In this document: positions 47,987 through 61,700 of the stretch, one piece after another | Position numbering within the stretch: position 1 is the stretch's first letter | Layout: every line of letters starts with the position of its first letter | Assembly (NCBI RefSeq): GCF_018687715.1 | Contig: NC_056765.1 | Span: 17,918,394-17,982,393, forward strand | Length of the DNA: 64,000 bases | Direction of reading: 5' to 3' | Source of the DNA: Carya illinoinensis | Taxonomy: Eukaryota; Streptophyta; Magnoliopsida; Fagales; Juglandaceae | Position numbers and translations under genes: made by a program | The notes under the pieces: model-generated | Told to the model about the DNA's origin: nothing | Databases searched by the model: none | Seen by the model: only the letters and a program-made list of their open reading frames with translations

Positions 47987-48988
47987 GTCTTATAATAAAT
48001 TAACATGATTTTATATAATACGTCAGATTTACTTTATAATAAAAGTAATTTTATAATCTAATATGCTACATCAAATTACGTCTGTATATAAATTTAATTT
48101 TTTAGAATTACTACGTAGCCAAAATATTTATCATAATGGATCACATCACCTTCAGTATTAATGATGCAGGCTTTATTTTTATAATTTTTTAATTAAATAA
48201 TTTTTTTAGAATAAGTTATAAAAAGGCTATAGGAGTGTCATTATTTTAGAAAAATGCTTTTCAATGAAGATAAGGTTATAAAAGAGTTGGAAGAAATATG
48301 TTGTATTTTAATCATTTTTCATAATTTTTTATGGGCATAGATCCTGAAGTCGGATTAGAATAGAAAATTATTCTGACGGCTAGTTAAATCATGGAAGTTA
48401 GAGATCGAGATTGAGAAAATTTACAAATAGAGATAAACTCTGAGATTAAAGTTTTAAAATAACATAAATTATAGATCTCTTTATAAACCCACAAGTCAGA
48501 CTTAAATAGCTAACAAAAAATGATAAAATTATAATTAAGGTCAAACAATAGAATACGAAATAAGATAACTATAATTAAAATCTAGTTTAAGAATATGGAA
48601 TAAAACCGCTACGAAAATAAACATTATCATAAAAGAAAAATGACTAAAAATGGAGGAATTAACTAAAATTAATGATTCAGAAGTAAAAATGACTAATTTT
48701 AGGGTCGACTAGGGCGTAGGACGTGTGCATTGAAAAGAGCTACTTCTCCTCACTCAACTAATGTATAAGTCTCCTCGCCCAAATATGTTGCTCCTAGCCC
48801 AAATTTTTATCTCTTCCCACTAGGTTTGCATTGCTCTATCTTCTCGAAGTAATTCAGTGCTTTTAACGTCACATTTGTCAGTTGAGCCTCCTTGGATTTA
48901 GACTCTCTTGCATCATATCCCTATAAAATTGATATGCTTTCACAACTCTCACTAATTCTGCCACCGTGAGATTCATACAATAAATAAT

Positions 48989-49372
48989 CTTAGGCTCTAT
49001 TTTGATGTTAAAAGTATCTAAAATGATCTAAGTTTGATTGTGAATTAAAATGTTTGAGTAGATTTTATGAGCCCTATTGGGATGAGTTTGAATATATGAA
49101 GTATGTTAAGATATGTTTAACTTTTTCATGAGAAGTTGACAAATTATTGGGTTCCGTTAATGATTAATTTGTTGTTGTATTGATAGAATAATAATAAAAA
49201 TCCTATTAAATAACCCGCTGACTTAAAAAGAAAAAAATGAGGTTATTTAAGATGAAAAAAATGAGATTATTTAAGATAAAATAAATTGTATATTTTGATA
49301 GAGAGTATATCCATTCGTATGAAACTATTTCAAGGGATATGAGATCACATTAACATCCAAACGGACCCTTAG
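48989..49372. mobile_element. MITE-like element, unit 2 copy
   Basis: It is equivalent to 42650–42996: left end CTTAGGCTCTATTTTGATG, right end CATCCAAACGGACCCTTAG. It predates the tandem duplication, because both copies have it at the same place. Confidence 0.6.
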
Positions 49373-49681
49373 AATGGATGCTAAAATTTATTGAGTGCAA
49401 TCAGTCTCTTACCACCACACCGGGCCCTATCTACTCAGATGAGCTTCCCTTGCATTTTCATATAGGACCATCGGATGTATAAGGCTCCCAACACATACGT
49501 CTTGTCACACCTAAACCATAAACATCTAAGTGGATTTGAATGTTTTAAAATTTTCATTCTAATCTTTTAAAAATAGGAGAGAAATAGACATATGAAATGA
49601 ATTATATAGAATTTATAACTATTTTAATAAATTTTACACGCAACATTTAATGCTAAATAAATATTGAAAGACTCACTTCAT

Positions 49682-52600
49682 GTGTGTCTCTTTCCCATCA
49701 AATCAATTCTAAAAGACTTGATCCATATAGAGATGTATGTGGAGAGATGTAAATACAAAGAGAATCAAATAAAGAGAATGATGTAAGAAAATGTTTACGA
49801 TAGACTTACTACTTTATACTATTCGTTTATTACTTTATAGTATATTTAAAATTTTTATTTTATTTTTTATTTTATTATAAATATTTTTTTAACATGCTTA
49901 ATTATTAACAAATATATATAAATTCACTAACAGTCATTTCTTTAACCTTTAAGTAAAAAAAAAAAAGATAAAAAATTTTAAAAAATAAAGAAAATAATAA
50001 ACAAGTAGTATGAGATAGTAAGCTATTATCTGGAAGAAAAACATTCCATCACTGCGTTTACCATTTAGGTGATAAAGTAGCGAACTTTTTGATCGATTAT
50101 ATTAATAAAAAATATTTATTATTATTATTATTATTATTATTTTGGTAAATAAACATTCATAGAATATTCGATCTGTTGCACAAAACATTAAAAAGTAAAG
50201 GGGTTCATGCTACTACATAGACCTCAACGGCCACTTTACAGCATAAATGGGGATCAACTTTGCATCAATATATCCGTATATCTTCTCACTGTCAGCACAT
50301 CTCGCCCGTTCAATATTGTGCCTTCGCATCGCTTGGAATCCAATTTATTAATTGCTTTATTATTAGATGCCTTTTAAAGGCACCCGTTAATTTATGGCAA
50401 CTCATTTTTCAAAAATTTCTTACATTTTATTCTTTATACTTTTTCTATTCTATTAAAATAATATTTTTTTATTATTTTTTTATTACTTTTTTCTCTCACT
50501 TTCATTTACAAACCTAATTACTCAATATTTTTTCTTATGTTTTGAACTATTACTCTAATGAATATTTTAAACAAAAATTTAAATTATTTTTTTGTGTATA
50601 TGAGAATATTTTTAAAATTAATTTTTTAATATTTTCGTAATTAATTAAATTATTTTTAAAATTATTATTTAAAACTATAATAAATATGAATATGAGAGAA
50701 AGTGTAGATGATTGAAAAATTATTTATTTTATATATTAAAATAAAGTATTGATAAAAATAATTTAGAGAATAAATAGTGAGTCCAATATGGGAACTCACT
50801 GTTTATTCTTTAAACATTTTTCATAAAATAAGGATCTGGATGTGGGAGATATTTTGATCAAACTTACATAATAAATCCTAAATTATGAGAAATCCGGTGT
50901 TTTGAGGGACTGGATGTAAATGCTCTTACACCTGCATATAAAGTGGCCACCGCCACCGAACAAGCATAATGTCTTTTTTTTTTTTTTTTATATATATTTT
51001 TTAATTTTTTAATTTTTAATTTTTTTAAAAAAATTTATAATATTATTTAAAAATACTTCTTTAATTATTAAGTAAAAACATAAAAATAAGATATCTATGG
51101 TCGACAAAGTGTTATCCTAATAATAACATTTGAAACTTTCAAACGATAGAATTGTGAATAACTAATTTATCAAAAAAAGAATTGTTAGTAACTATCTTGG
51201 TCACATAACATTTAAATGATATAATTTGATTTAGAATATATATTTTAGAATTGTATCATTTTAGGATTAGTTTGGTTATATAAAAATAAACTATTTCATC
51301 TTATTTCATATAATATTTATAATTTTTTAAAATTTCTATACAAAATATAATAAATAATTTTATTTTTTAAAATTTTTAAAAAATAATATTATAATAATAT
51401 TTTATTTAAATTTTAATAAAAAATTTATCTCTTTTCATCTGAACTGAACAATTAAATGAAACTTAATCAATCAATACCCAGTTTAAAAAGAGTAATGATA
51501 TACTTATAATATTTTTCAGGATATTTACTAAACGAGAGTATTTTTATTAATTAATATTAATTTTTATAAATTATTTTATTAAAATATAATTTATTAAAAA
51601 AATAATTATATAAAAATTATAATAAAATTACATCTCTATCATTTTCCTTTCTGAAAAACCCTCCTAAGTCCAAGCTTCAGCATTTCACGTTGTTAAAGTT
51701 TAATTTTGTTTTCCTTTCAACAGTGGTCGATTAAAACGGATGAAAAGTTGCACTCTTGACTTGACAGGTAATTATAATCTTTGTCGTGAAATGGCTAAAA
51801 GACCCTTTTGTGGTTAAAAGAAACATGTTCGAACGGTACCAACACATAGAAACAAAGTTGGGTGATATCAAGTCATAAAATGCCACGTCATTTTCAGAAA
51901 AGTGAGATAAAACCGATGATGGAGGGTAAGAAAAGTGAGATAAATTAAAGTCTAATGATCTAAAAATTAAAATTCGAATGAGTGATTTCAAAAGGAATTA
52001 TATTGGGGTAAAAGCATAACAAAAAACTCGACACGCCATTTTTATAATACACATCGATTTTTATTTTTTTAATAAATATATAGTGTATAGATAATTGATA
52101 AAATAATTCAAACATGATTATCCTTTTAGAATTGATGATAGCTTTCTCATTTACTGTTACCTCGGATAAAAGAATAACATTATTTTAATAAATAATGCTA
52201 TCAAACTATTTAAAATTTAATGTTTAGATATTTTCTTGACAGGACATGGTGTCACATAATTTATTATTAAAAAAACATAAAAGGTGTAAAGTAAATGAAA
52301 AAGATTATTTGTAAGTATACTTATGTACTAATATGTGTATTAATTTATTGTAATTAATTAAAAAATATATTTTATTGAAAACAGTACTAATTTAAATTTT
52401 AAGTATGAAAGAATTAGTATTAATATATAGATTAGTATGCGACTTTATTTATATATAGCAAAACTCAAAATAAATATATGATTTCATTCACTTTTATTTA
52501 TTTTTTTGACGCCGTTTTATTTTAAATATATTTTCTTTATGTTTTGTTATAATAGATCATGTGACACCATGTGATCGTGTTATGCCAATAGAGCTATTTC

Positions 52601-53990
52601 AACGGTAAATTTTAGATAATCTACTAACAATATTTTAAAATATTAATCTTAATTTTTATATAAATTTTATTTATTTATTTATCTTGTATATAAATATAAC
52701 TGTTTTTATTTTTATTTTTTTATATACAAGAATGAATATAACTGTTATAAAACTTTAAAAAGTTAAGAGAAATGATATTTACAGTAGTAAGTATGTAAGT
52801 ATTATATAATTATTTAAAAAAATAAATATAAAATTTAAATAAAAAAATTAATTTTTTAATAATAAAATCTATTTTTTTTTAAAGCGACTTTACGTGGCTT
52901 CCAAACTTGATAACTGTACGAAGCATTATTTAAAAGTTAAATTCTACGAATAAGTCTAAGACCAAGGTTATGAGGGTAATTTAAAGCAACCGAGAAGACC
53001 ATGTATTATACAATGGGTGGTGTACTTCGTCATTTGATAACCAAACCAAAACAACCTAAATTAAATTGCCAACGACAAGGCGGATGTCCATTGTCCGTTC
53101 CCCACGGAAACATCCTCTGCACATTCAACCCCACCACCTGATCAATATTACAACCTACCCCAATCCTTGATCGTTGTGCCCGGTCCCAGCCCACTTGAGT
53201 CCGCAAATTCCCTAACTTCCTTTTTTTTCTTTCGGCGTGCATAAGAATTTTAAAGGGAAATGATAACGCTAAGGTGATTATTAAATATAATTATTAAATT
53301 ATATAATAGTATAAATGAGTGTTTTTTTAATTATTTTTAAATATTTTAATTATTAAAAAAATTAGAAATTTATTAATAATTATTTTCTTAATTATTAAAA
53401 AAATAAATTGACACATTTAGTAAATATATTTGACAGTTATATATCATTTTCTAAATTTCAAAATTCATGAGCAATATAAACATTAATATGTATTATAATT
53501 GTTATAACTGCCGTGTTGAAATTTTCAGACATCTTTAATTAATTATTTTTTATTTTTTAATATATTAAAAAATTTGAAGAGGGGGATCGAATCCAAAACC
53601 TCTCTTACAAAAATTGAGTTTCATGTCATCTAACCCAAGACCTCTCCATCAGGCAGCCTTAATTAATTAGTTCATATTATTGTATATAATATATTTTATC
53701 ATATCTATTCACGCAAGGATGTACCTTATTTTAATTGATTTTTATCTAAATAATTAATTTATAAAATTACTTAAAATATACACTATGATTGACAATAATA
53801 GCAAAACCTTGTTCTTAACAAATTCCAAGAAAAATTTCCAAAGAATCCAAGATTTGTCAAAAGTAAGGGATTTCTCTAGTAATTACTCAGAACCTGCTTA
53901 CAAAATTAAAAAAATAAAAAAAATTACTCAGAACTTCGGATTGAAGTTTCTGTCACGAGTCAAGGTGAAATCCGTCATTATATATTTTCT
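49682..53990. other. Gene-free AT-rich intergenic region
   Basis: There is no credible gene. It contains an ATT microsatellite (about 50118–50142), poly-T and poly-A runs, and a MITE-like relative of the TCATCTCA family (about 51261–51465). A slightly GC-richer patch (about 53030–53240) has a 70-codon minus-strand frame with no recognisable domain. GGGGGATCGAATCC at about 53581 resembles a tRNA B box, but no tRNA fold surrounds it. Confidence 0.6.
51261..51465. mobile_element. MITE-like repeat, degenerate copy of the 17439–17650 family
   Basis: It starts TTAGGATTAGTTTGGTTATA, has ATACAAAATATAATAAATAATTT and ATTATAATAATATTTTATT in the middle as in 17439–17650, and ends TCTTTTCATCTGAACTGAAC. 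The ends are more diverged. Confidence 0.45.
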
Positions 53991-54089
53991 TAGAGAGCCA
54001 GAGACTGCGAGAGAGGGACTCGTGGAGGGTCGCTCGGTGCGATGCGTGGAGGCCAGGTGACACAAAATGCCGAGGTCGTGTTGCGACGC

Positions 54090-54466
54090 CATGCGCTTCA
54101 AATGGCGGATCGTCGCGCCTTATAAACCCTAGTCCTTCATTCTTCTGCTTCCCATCTAAACCCCGTCGAGAGTTCTTCGATTTCTTTTACCCAGGTTCGC
54201 CCGTCTCTCTTTGCTTCTGCCTCCGGTTCCTGCCTCTCGCATTGCTCGGCATTGCCGTCGAATTTTTTTTTTCTCTTATTATAATCTCCCCGTCTCTATA
54301 TTTTCTCTCTCTTTCTTCCGCTTTCTTGTTCAAATTTGGTGAACGAGAAATAAGGATTCTGTATAATTTTGTTATTTTATCGGGCGTGCGTGATAGCTTT
54401 GTTTTGGTGCTTGTTCTCTGTGGATTTATGCGTATTGAATTTAAATCTGAATCTGTTCGCTAGGTA
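54090..54466 (+). promoter_or_regulatory. Core promoter and 5' UTR of the LPA1-like gene
   Basis: TTATAAA at about 54119–54125 overlaps a telo-box (AAACCCTAG, about 54124–54132), a combination common upstream of housekeeping plant genes. A pyrimidine-rich leader follows to the ATG at 54467. CCCAG|GTTCGCCC (about 54190) and GTTCGCTAG (about 54455–54463) could be the ends of a 5'-UTR intron. This needs transcript evidence and is only a possibility. Confidence 0.45.
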
Positions 54467-55667
54467 ATGGCGGAGGTGGCTAAAGTTCTGTACATAGTGG
54501 TGGAGGATGTAGAAGACAAGCGAGAGAAAGAGAGACAGTCGTTTAGGTACACGCGTCCGGTTCTGCAGAGCACTCTGCAGCTCATGGGATGTAAAGCTCG
54601 ACATGCGTTTAAGGTAGCTTATGATTTTCGATTATTTGCTTTTTCCAACATCTCATCCTGTCTTATTATAATTTATTTCTTATTCTTATCAATTATTCGG
54701 GTTTAAGGTGGTGGATTTGTGCTTTCATGTGGTTTAGAAGGTGATTTGCGATGATAGATTTCGGTTGCATGTCATGTTTTCTGTTAACTTTCTGGATTTC
54801 ATGTCCTAAAATCTTCAATAGTATAATTGGTTTACCAAACATCGGAAAAAACGATATTGTTATTTTTCACGGCTTTTGACAAGTTTCAGCTGTTATCGAA
54901 CTGCAGCGTATGATAGCTATCCTTGAAGATTTGGCCCTTTTTGTTTCAAAAAAAGAAAATTTGATTTATAGATAAGAACCCAGGTTTTTGGCCTTCTTGT
55001 TGTCCATGTAGCGTCTTTGAACCGATCCGTTCACCATCCTTTACTTGGTGCGGCCCTTGGTACTTTTTGGAGTATGAATCGATTTACCGACATAGTTGAC
55101 ATTCTCACCTCCTTCTCCAAGTGTAGTTGCTGCCGCATTTATTTAAAAAAAAACAAATGCAAGTTGTCGATCTTGAAATGATTCGCAGCGTAGGCTATCC
55201 AATTCTTTTACACGATATCACAAATTTCGTCGGTGATTAAGATATTTTTTTTTTTAAAATTTTTTTCCTGGTTTCTTTCCCCTGTCTGTGGCTCTCTACG
55301 AAGTTGAGCTCAAATTTTTGTTTTGATAAGTGAAGTTTGAGCTCAAATTTTAAACCTTGATGGGATGTTTTACCTTACTATATTATGTGTAGTTTGAATA
55401 GTAGGATGGGAGGAGATGAGATGATATTAAATGAAAGTTTAAAATTCAATAAAATATTATTTTTAATATTATTATTATTTTAAAATTTTTAAAAAAGTTG
55501 AATTGTTTATTATATTTTGTGTAGGAATTTAAGAAAGTTGTAATGATGAGATGAGATGAGATTAAACCGTTTTTGTATCCAATCTGGAATTTAGGTTGTT
55601 ATTATCTTGTACCTCTACGTATTTTATACCATTGAAATTTCTTAGTACGTGTGGAAGAATTCGTTTT

Positions 55668-55701
<34 letters not shown>

Positions 55702-58700
55702 CATCCCCCCCTGCTGCTGATTTCTCCTTGCTGAATTGAATCTCGGTACTTGTGTTTTAAAGTCTTTTAAGGGCTCGTTTGGACACTTGGAATCTCTCAT
55801 ATTTCTATTTATAATAGTGAAATAATTTGAGTTAAATTTTTTATTAGATTTTGAGAAAGGAAAAAGAAAAAGTTGAAAACAAATATTATAAAGTTAAAAA
55901 ATAGTTTGAATATAATTTTTCAATATTATTTTTATTTTGAATTTTGAAAAAGTTGCATTACTTTTTGTGTTTTGTTTGGGATTTTGGAAAAGTTGTAATG
56001 ATGGAATGAAAAAGCCAAAAATTTGAATGAGAAATGTTGTGTTTGAATGTTGTTTGGGAAGTAAATTGTGATAAGTTTTGAGAACTTCTCCTCTTATTTC
56101 ATTACTCAAACGTGCCCTAATCTTTTTGATATGCAAATGAGGCTGATTTTTTTTCGTGTAATTCAGATTCCAAAGCATTGTTTATTTAGTGTTTATATCC
56201 ATAAACTTTTTCATTTTAAAAGTATGAAGAGATGCTCATATGAAGCTATATTATCGAGTATTCCATTACATTATTACTAAATAATCTTTTTGAAGCCATG
56301 TCATCCACTCCCCATTTGTTTTATTATTAAATGAAAGTTAAAAAATAGTTATCATTCCAAATTAATATTTCCCAAAAATTACTAATTTTATTTAAAATGA
56401 TAGTTATTAAATGGAAAGTAATTTAAGTGATTAAGTTACTAATTTTTAAATAAAATTAATAGTCTTTTAGGCGTGTTTTTTATTTTCTGAACAAAGTACC
56501 TGGATGTTTCCTTCTCCCCAAGAGAGTAAAGAGAGGACTTAATTTCTTTTACTCTGATGAACTGTATGCATAGTTCTTGGTCTCCCACTTCACCTAAACA
56601 AATTTTATGAAGCGTTTCATCGCGAGAAGAAGGGGATAAGAGATCAAGTTGCTCAACAAAATTTGACAAATTAAAACATGAACATTGATACTCTTTCAAC
56701 GGTTCTATTTATTTTATAATGTCGTCATTTTCCTTTAATAAATTATTTATTCATGTGCATCGCATGAGTTTATGACTAGTAATAACAACTTGGATCAACT
56801 GGTGTTATACTCTGGAATGTTGTTACCCCTTATTGTTTTTAAATGCTTAATATTTGATTCACTAATGGCTTAATGTTCCATTCAAGTTTCTTCTTTGTTG
56901 CGAGTTGGACAGATTGAGTTACTTCTTTAAATGATTTCCATGCTTTGTTAATATGTGCATCTCTAGAGTTGCTTATCTCCACTCTTATATATGTCAAAAA
57001 AAAAAAAAAAAAAAAACTCCATACTTTGCTAAATAGAATAGAGCTTTTCTGAAAGCGCTTTTCTTTCATCAGATAAGCCAACGGGTTTTTGAATTGATAA
57101 GAAGTGAAAATCCATGTGATACTTTGGTTCCAGAAGTAATGAGCACGACAATGTTGGATGCTTCAGTAGGTCTTGAGAAGGTAAACGGTTATCCTACCAG
57201 TAATTGCCTGGGCAAAACAGAAGCGGGCAGCCATTTGGTTGCAGCGAGAGATGAAAGAAGTAAGGGTGTGCCATTTGAATTGTACAAAAGACGAAAGACA
57301 GTTGTTGTTAGAAGGGAGACTTTCCTAAACGTTGTCTGTGATGCACTGGCGGAGTATAAGTATGTGGGTCCCAACCAGAGGGCAGATTTGGTTTTGTCAT
57401 GCAGGTACATTCTAATCTTATAACTTTTGGGAATGCACATGACTATATTGTTTTAATCTTTATGAACCCCACTTAACAAAATAAAAAAAAAAATCTTCAT
57501 GAGTTCCCTGTTGCTAGTTTTTAAGGTTTGTATCATGTTTTGATGTAATTACTGCTCTTCATATTTTTCTCATCGAATATGCGGTCGGATCTCATATAGT
57601 TGCTGCACAAAATATGACCTTTGAGCATACGTTGTGGTAGCATTAATATTCATTAATTTGTTTATTTTATTTTCTTGTCCTTGAAATTGATTATATCATA
57701 GACCTGCTATTGTATATTTGCTGTTGATGGAGATTGATTTCTCACTGAAGCCTTGGCACAGTTCTTATTTACATAGATAGGTGACATTTCTTAACTTACG
57801 ATCTGAAAATTTCTTAGCCTTATCTAGATGTGCCCTGAATTAAAGCTTTTATCCTCTGTGAGATTTTAACTTTTTGAAGGGTGAATTAAACAACAGAAAA
57901 AGAAAAAAGAGAAGGGTGAATTAAAGTAAAGAAATGCTTTCAGCTATATTTTGTAATTTCAAAGCAACAGGACCAAGACAGAAATAATCTTACCAGAAAC
58001 ACTCATAACTACTTTTGAATTATGTTTATTTACTGTGACCTTCAGCTTCTCTGAGAGAAAACTAACAGTAGCTGTTCAAGATTGAGCCCATAGGATAGAA
58101 ACTGTGTTCTTGTAGCATATTAATCAATATGAGAATTTTAGAAATCCTGTTGTTGAGAAATTGGTTGCTTAATCCTGCAGTGATCTTGCCACATGACCAT
58201 AGCTCAACTAATTATTGGGTACATCTTTATGAGACATGTACAGGCCAAACCTCTTTCCTCCATTATATTCCCATGGCAACAATTGATGCTTAGTGGCTGA
58301 ATTTGTATTTTGTGTTGCTGTTATCAGTACTACCAATTCTTCTTCTTTTGATATTGATGGAAAAGCCTCTTTTTGCTGATAAGTAAATTTTTTTATTTAC
58401 CCTTGCTTATAAAAAAAAAAAGTAAATTTTTTTATTTACCCTATGTCTTATCTATCACCTGACCAAATGAGTCAATGTCATCTTAGCTCCATGTTAAGAA
58501 TGGCAATCTCAGTTGCACCACGTCATGGTTACACCTATAACTGCAATAGGTATCTTAGTTGCAGAGCCTTATAAATACTCTATTCCTTTCAAATTTAATT
58601 CTTAAGCACAACAATCGCCATCTTAACTTGTGTTTCTCTAGTTGTAACTTCTTTCTGTTTAATTAGAAGTTAACAGCTGGTGATAGAATTCTGGTTTTCG

Positions 58701-61700
58701 AGTTATGGGTCTCATATGGAAAAATTAGCATGGGAGGATAATTTAAAGCATAGAGCTGAGAAACCTGGTAAGATTGAAAAACTGTTTTTGGAAACTTTTG
58801 CAATGTTTGTATGAAACTTTGTCGAAGTTTGATGAATTGCTTGTTGAATTATCGTCATATTTTTTTATCTTCTTCAAAAGTTTCCTACTCCATACTTCTG
58901 TCAGATTTTTTGGATAATGTTGGGTGTGTTTGGTTAATGAAATTATGAGAATATAAAATTTCCCTTGAAAATTTTTGAGATGTGTTTTTATTGGGTTTTT
59001 GTGGAGGTAGATAGAAAATTTTGAACAAAAATATTCTTGAAATATGTTATATATTGGGATTTTTGTAAGTGAATGGACAGAGTTAGTTGTTTGAATATAA
59101 TTTTTAGGGGTATTTTTGTTTTGGTTTTTGTAAAAGATGTTTTTCGTTTTAATGTTTTTGACTTTTTACTGAAATTAGGCAAATGATTGGATGAAAGGTT
59201 CTATAATATATATATATATATATATATATAATTGAAAGATGTTTGGATTGAAGTCTTGAAAAAGATTTTGGAAATATTAGGGAACCAAACAAGGCCGTTT
59301 ACTCTCCCACTTCTCACTCTAGTAATGTGCTTAGACATTTAATTGATGCTCTGTGCTAATTCTCTTTGGAAAAGAAATTTTTTGCGGCCTCCCAAGCTGA
59401 AGCTTTGGCTAAAATAGGAATGAGTCCACTGGTATTTTTGTTACCAGATTGTAGCTTTATCTCAGGTTTATGCTCTTAACACAGATTGCAAGGAATTATT
59501 TATTTTCCTTAGAGTGTCACTTGTTCTGTTATAATTTGGACTTTGCTCTGCCTTATATATAAATATATATATAGATATATTGATATGATAAAACTTTTCT
59601 GGCTGCAGAATCCGAGAAAGGAAGGAATCAGTAACTATCTTGTTGTGTGGCACAAGTGGCTGTGGCAAGTCTACTTTGTCAGCATTGCTGGTAATCTTTG
59701 CTGAGTACACTATTTTTTGTTAAGAAGATTTAGTTATTAGTGTTTCTGCTGATGGTGCCATTTGTTATTATCTCATTTATAACATGGCATATAATTTTTA
59801 AGTTGTAAGAAAGGATGTGGAAACTGGAAGGTCATGCATAGATGCCTTGTTTCTTTACATTCCGATGATTAAAAAATCTGAGACGGTCCATGTCTTGCAG
59901 GGTAGTAGGTTGGGGATCACTACAGTTGTATCAACTGATTCTATCCGTCATATGATGAGAAGTTTTGTAGATGAAAAGCAAAACCCTCTACTCTGGGCTT
60001 CAACCTACCATGCAGGGGAGTTTTTGGATCCTGTGGCTGTTGCAGAAGCAAAGGCCAGAAGGAAAGCAAAAAAACTGGCCGGCATTACGCACTCAGTTCC
60101 TAAGGATGAACTAGCTGCAGGTTCCACTACCGAGAAATCTGATACTAGATCCTCAAAGGTGGGTTCTAGCCCAACTGAATTAATCAGTCCAAAGCAGATG
60201 GCCGTTGAAGGATTTAAGGCGCAAAGTGAGATGGTAATTGACAGTCTTGATCGGCTGATCACTGGATGGGAAGAGCGAAAAGAATCAGTAGTTGTTGAGG
60301 GTGTTCACTTGAGCCTTAATTTTGTGGTATGAAAGTTAGGCTATTATTCTTTTTTTCTGTAATCAGCTTTCTTCCTTTCTTTTTTTATTGAAAATTTTAT
60401 CTCTATCTATTGTTTCATAAATAAACAGACGATTTTGATCCTGATCTGCAGATGGGGCTTATGAAGAAACATGCTTCTATCATACCATTCATGATTTACA
60501 TAACAAATGAGGACAAACACTTGGAACGATTTGCTGTACGTGCTAAGTATATGACACTGGATCCAGCAAAAAACAAGTATGTGAAGTATATCCGAAACAT
60601 CAGAACAATCCAAGAATATCTCTGCAAGCGAGCTGACAAGCATCTTGTCCCCAAAATAAACAATACTAATGTTGATAGGAGTGTAGCAGCCATCCATGCT
60701 ACTGTTTTCAGTTGCCTTCGGAGGTGTGAGGCTGGGGAACAGCTTTATGATCCTACCACAAACACTGTTACTGTGATTGATGAGGAGTACAGGAACCAGT
60801 GTGCTGCAAATTCATTGAGCTCCAAGGGAATGTTTCAACTGATTCAGAGGAAAGGTTCCTCCAGGGATCTCATGGCTCTTGTTAATACTGATGGATCTGT
60901 CGCAAAGGCTTGGCCTGTGGATTCAGTCGATAGTAATGGGAAGCCCATTTTGGGCCATGGGACTCAGATTGGCAAGGCTGAACTGGTTAATCTTCAGTTT
61001 GGTCTCTATGGGATCAGTGCCTGGCCCAGTGGTGGTGGCACTAGTCGTGCTGGAAGTGTTGATGAGTCAAGGGCTGATGGGACTGATACTGGTAGTAGAT
61101 ATTTATCTTCTTGCTGCAGCTCTCCAAGGATGTCAGATGGACCTTCCAAGGAGGTATTCTTGGACATCAGTTTTTTTATCATTTTCAGAAAACCTTTCGT
61201 TTCTGTAGGTAATCATTTTCAGAAAGAATAATTCTACTCTTAGGCCACTTAAGTCTCTAAAACCACACAACAGCTGAGCTGGATTTTTTCTTTTTCTTTT
61301 TCTTTTTTATCCAAAACGATTTGTTTAGAAGACTACTCCCCACGTTTTCCACTTTCTCCCCCAAATCTTCCATTTGGAATCGCCCCTCCACCGTTTCCTT
61401 ACCAACCCCAACTAAACAATGCAGGGGAATCAGGGGAATCAATCCTTTTCAATCCATTTCAGTTTGTTTGCCCAGATCACATCGAATGACACATAAATTT
61501 GGCCAATCCTCCTATTGCTTCACCCTAGCTTTTACATAATGAATCAAATCAGAATGAACAAACAGGAAAAAAAATGCTACATTCAAAAGCAAGATTGAAA
61601 GAGAAATGCATAATCTTTTAGGCAACTTATTATAATCCTTGGACTCGATCTACTCAGCAATATCCAAAGCAAATGTTTGCATCAATCAACAGTCGACTAT

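Larger units (their letters stand above)
43332..49681 (+). repeat. Tandem duplication, unit 2 (~6.35 kb)
   Basis: It begins GATGACGTGTCAACTCATTG about 10 bp after unit 1 ends and finishes with the same TATTGAAAGACTCACTTCAT. It carries two insertions absent from unit 1, 45779–46270 and the solo LTR 46723–47986, and lacks two unit-1 segments. It is otherwise collinear and non-coding. Confidence 0.85.

Noticed and set aside
50118..50142. ATT repeat array as a possible functional repeat or CRISPR-like array
   Set aside because: It is a simple microsatellite with no spacers, as are the TA tracts near 18390, 45945, 46195 and 59215.
53030..53242. 70-codon minus-strand frame in a GC-richer patch
   Set aside because: The composition is suggestive, but there is no recognisable motif, splice context or repeat partner.
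53575..53620. tRNA-like B box (GATCGAATCC) suggesting a tRNA or SINE
   Set aside because: No A box at the right distance, no acceptor stem pairing and no poly(A) tail with target duplication were found.
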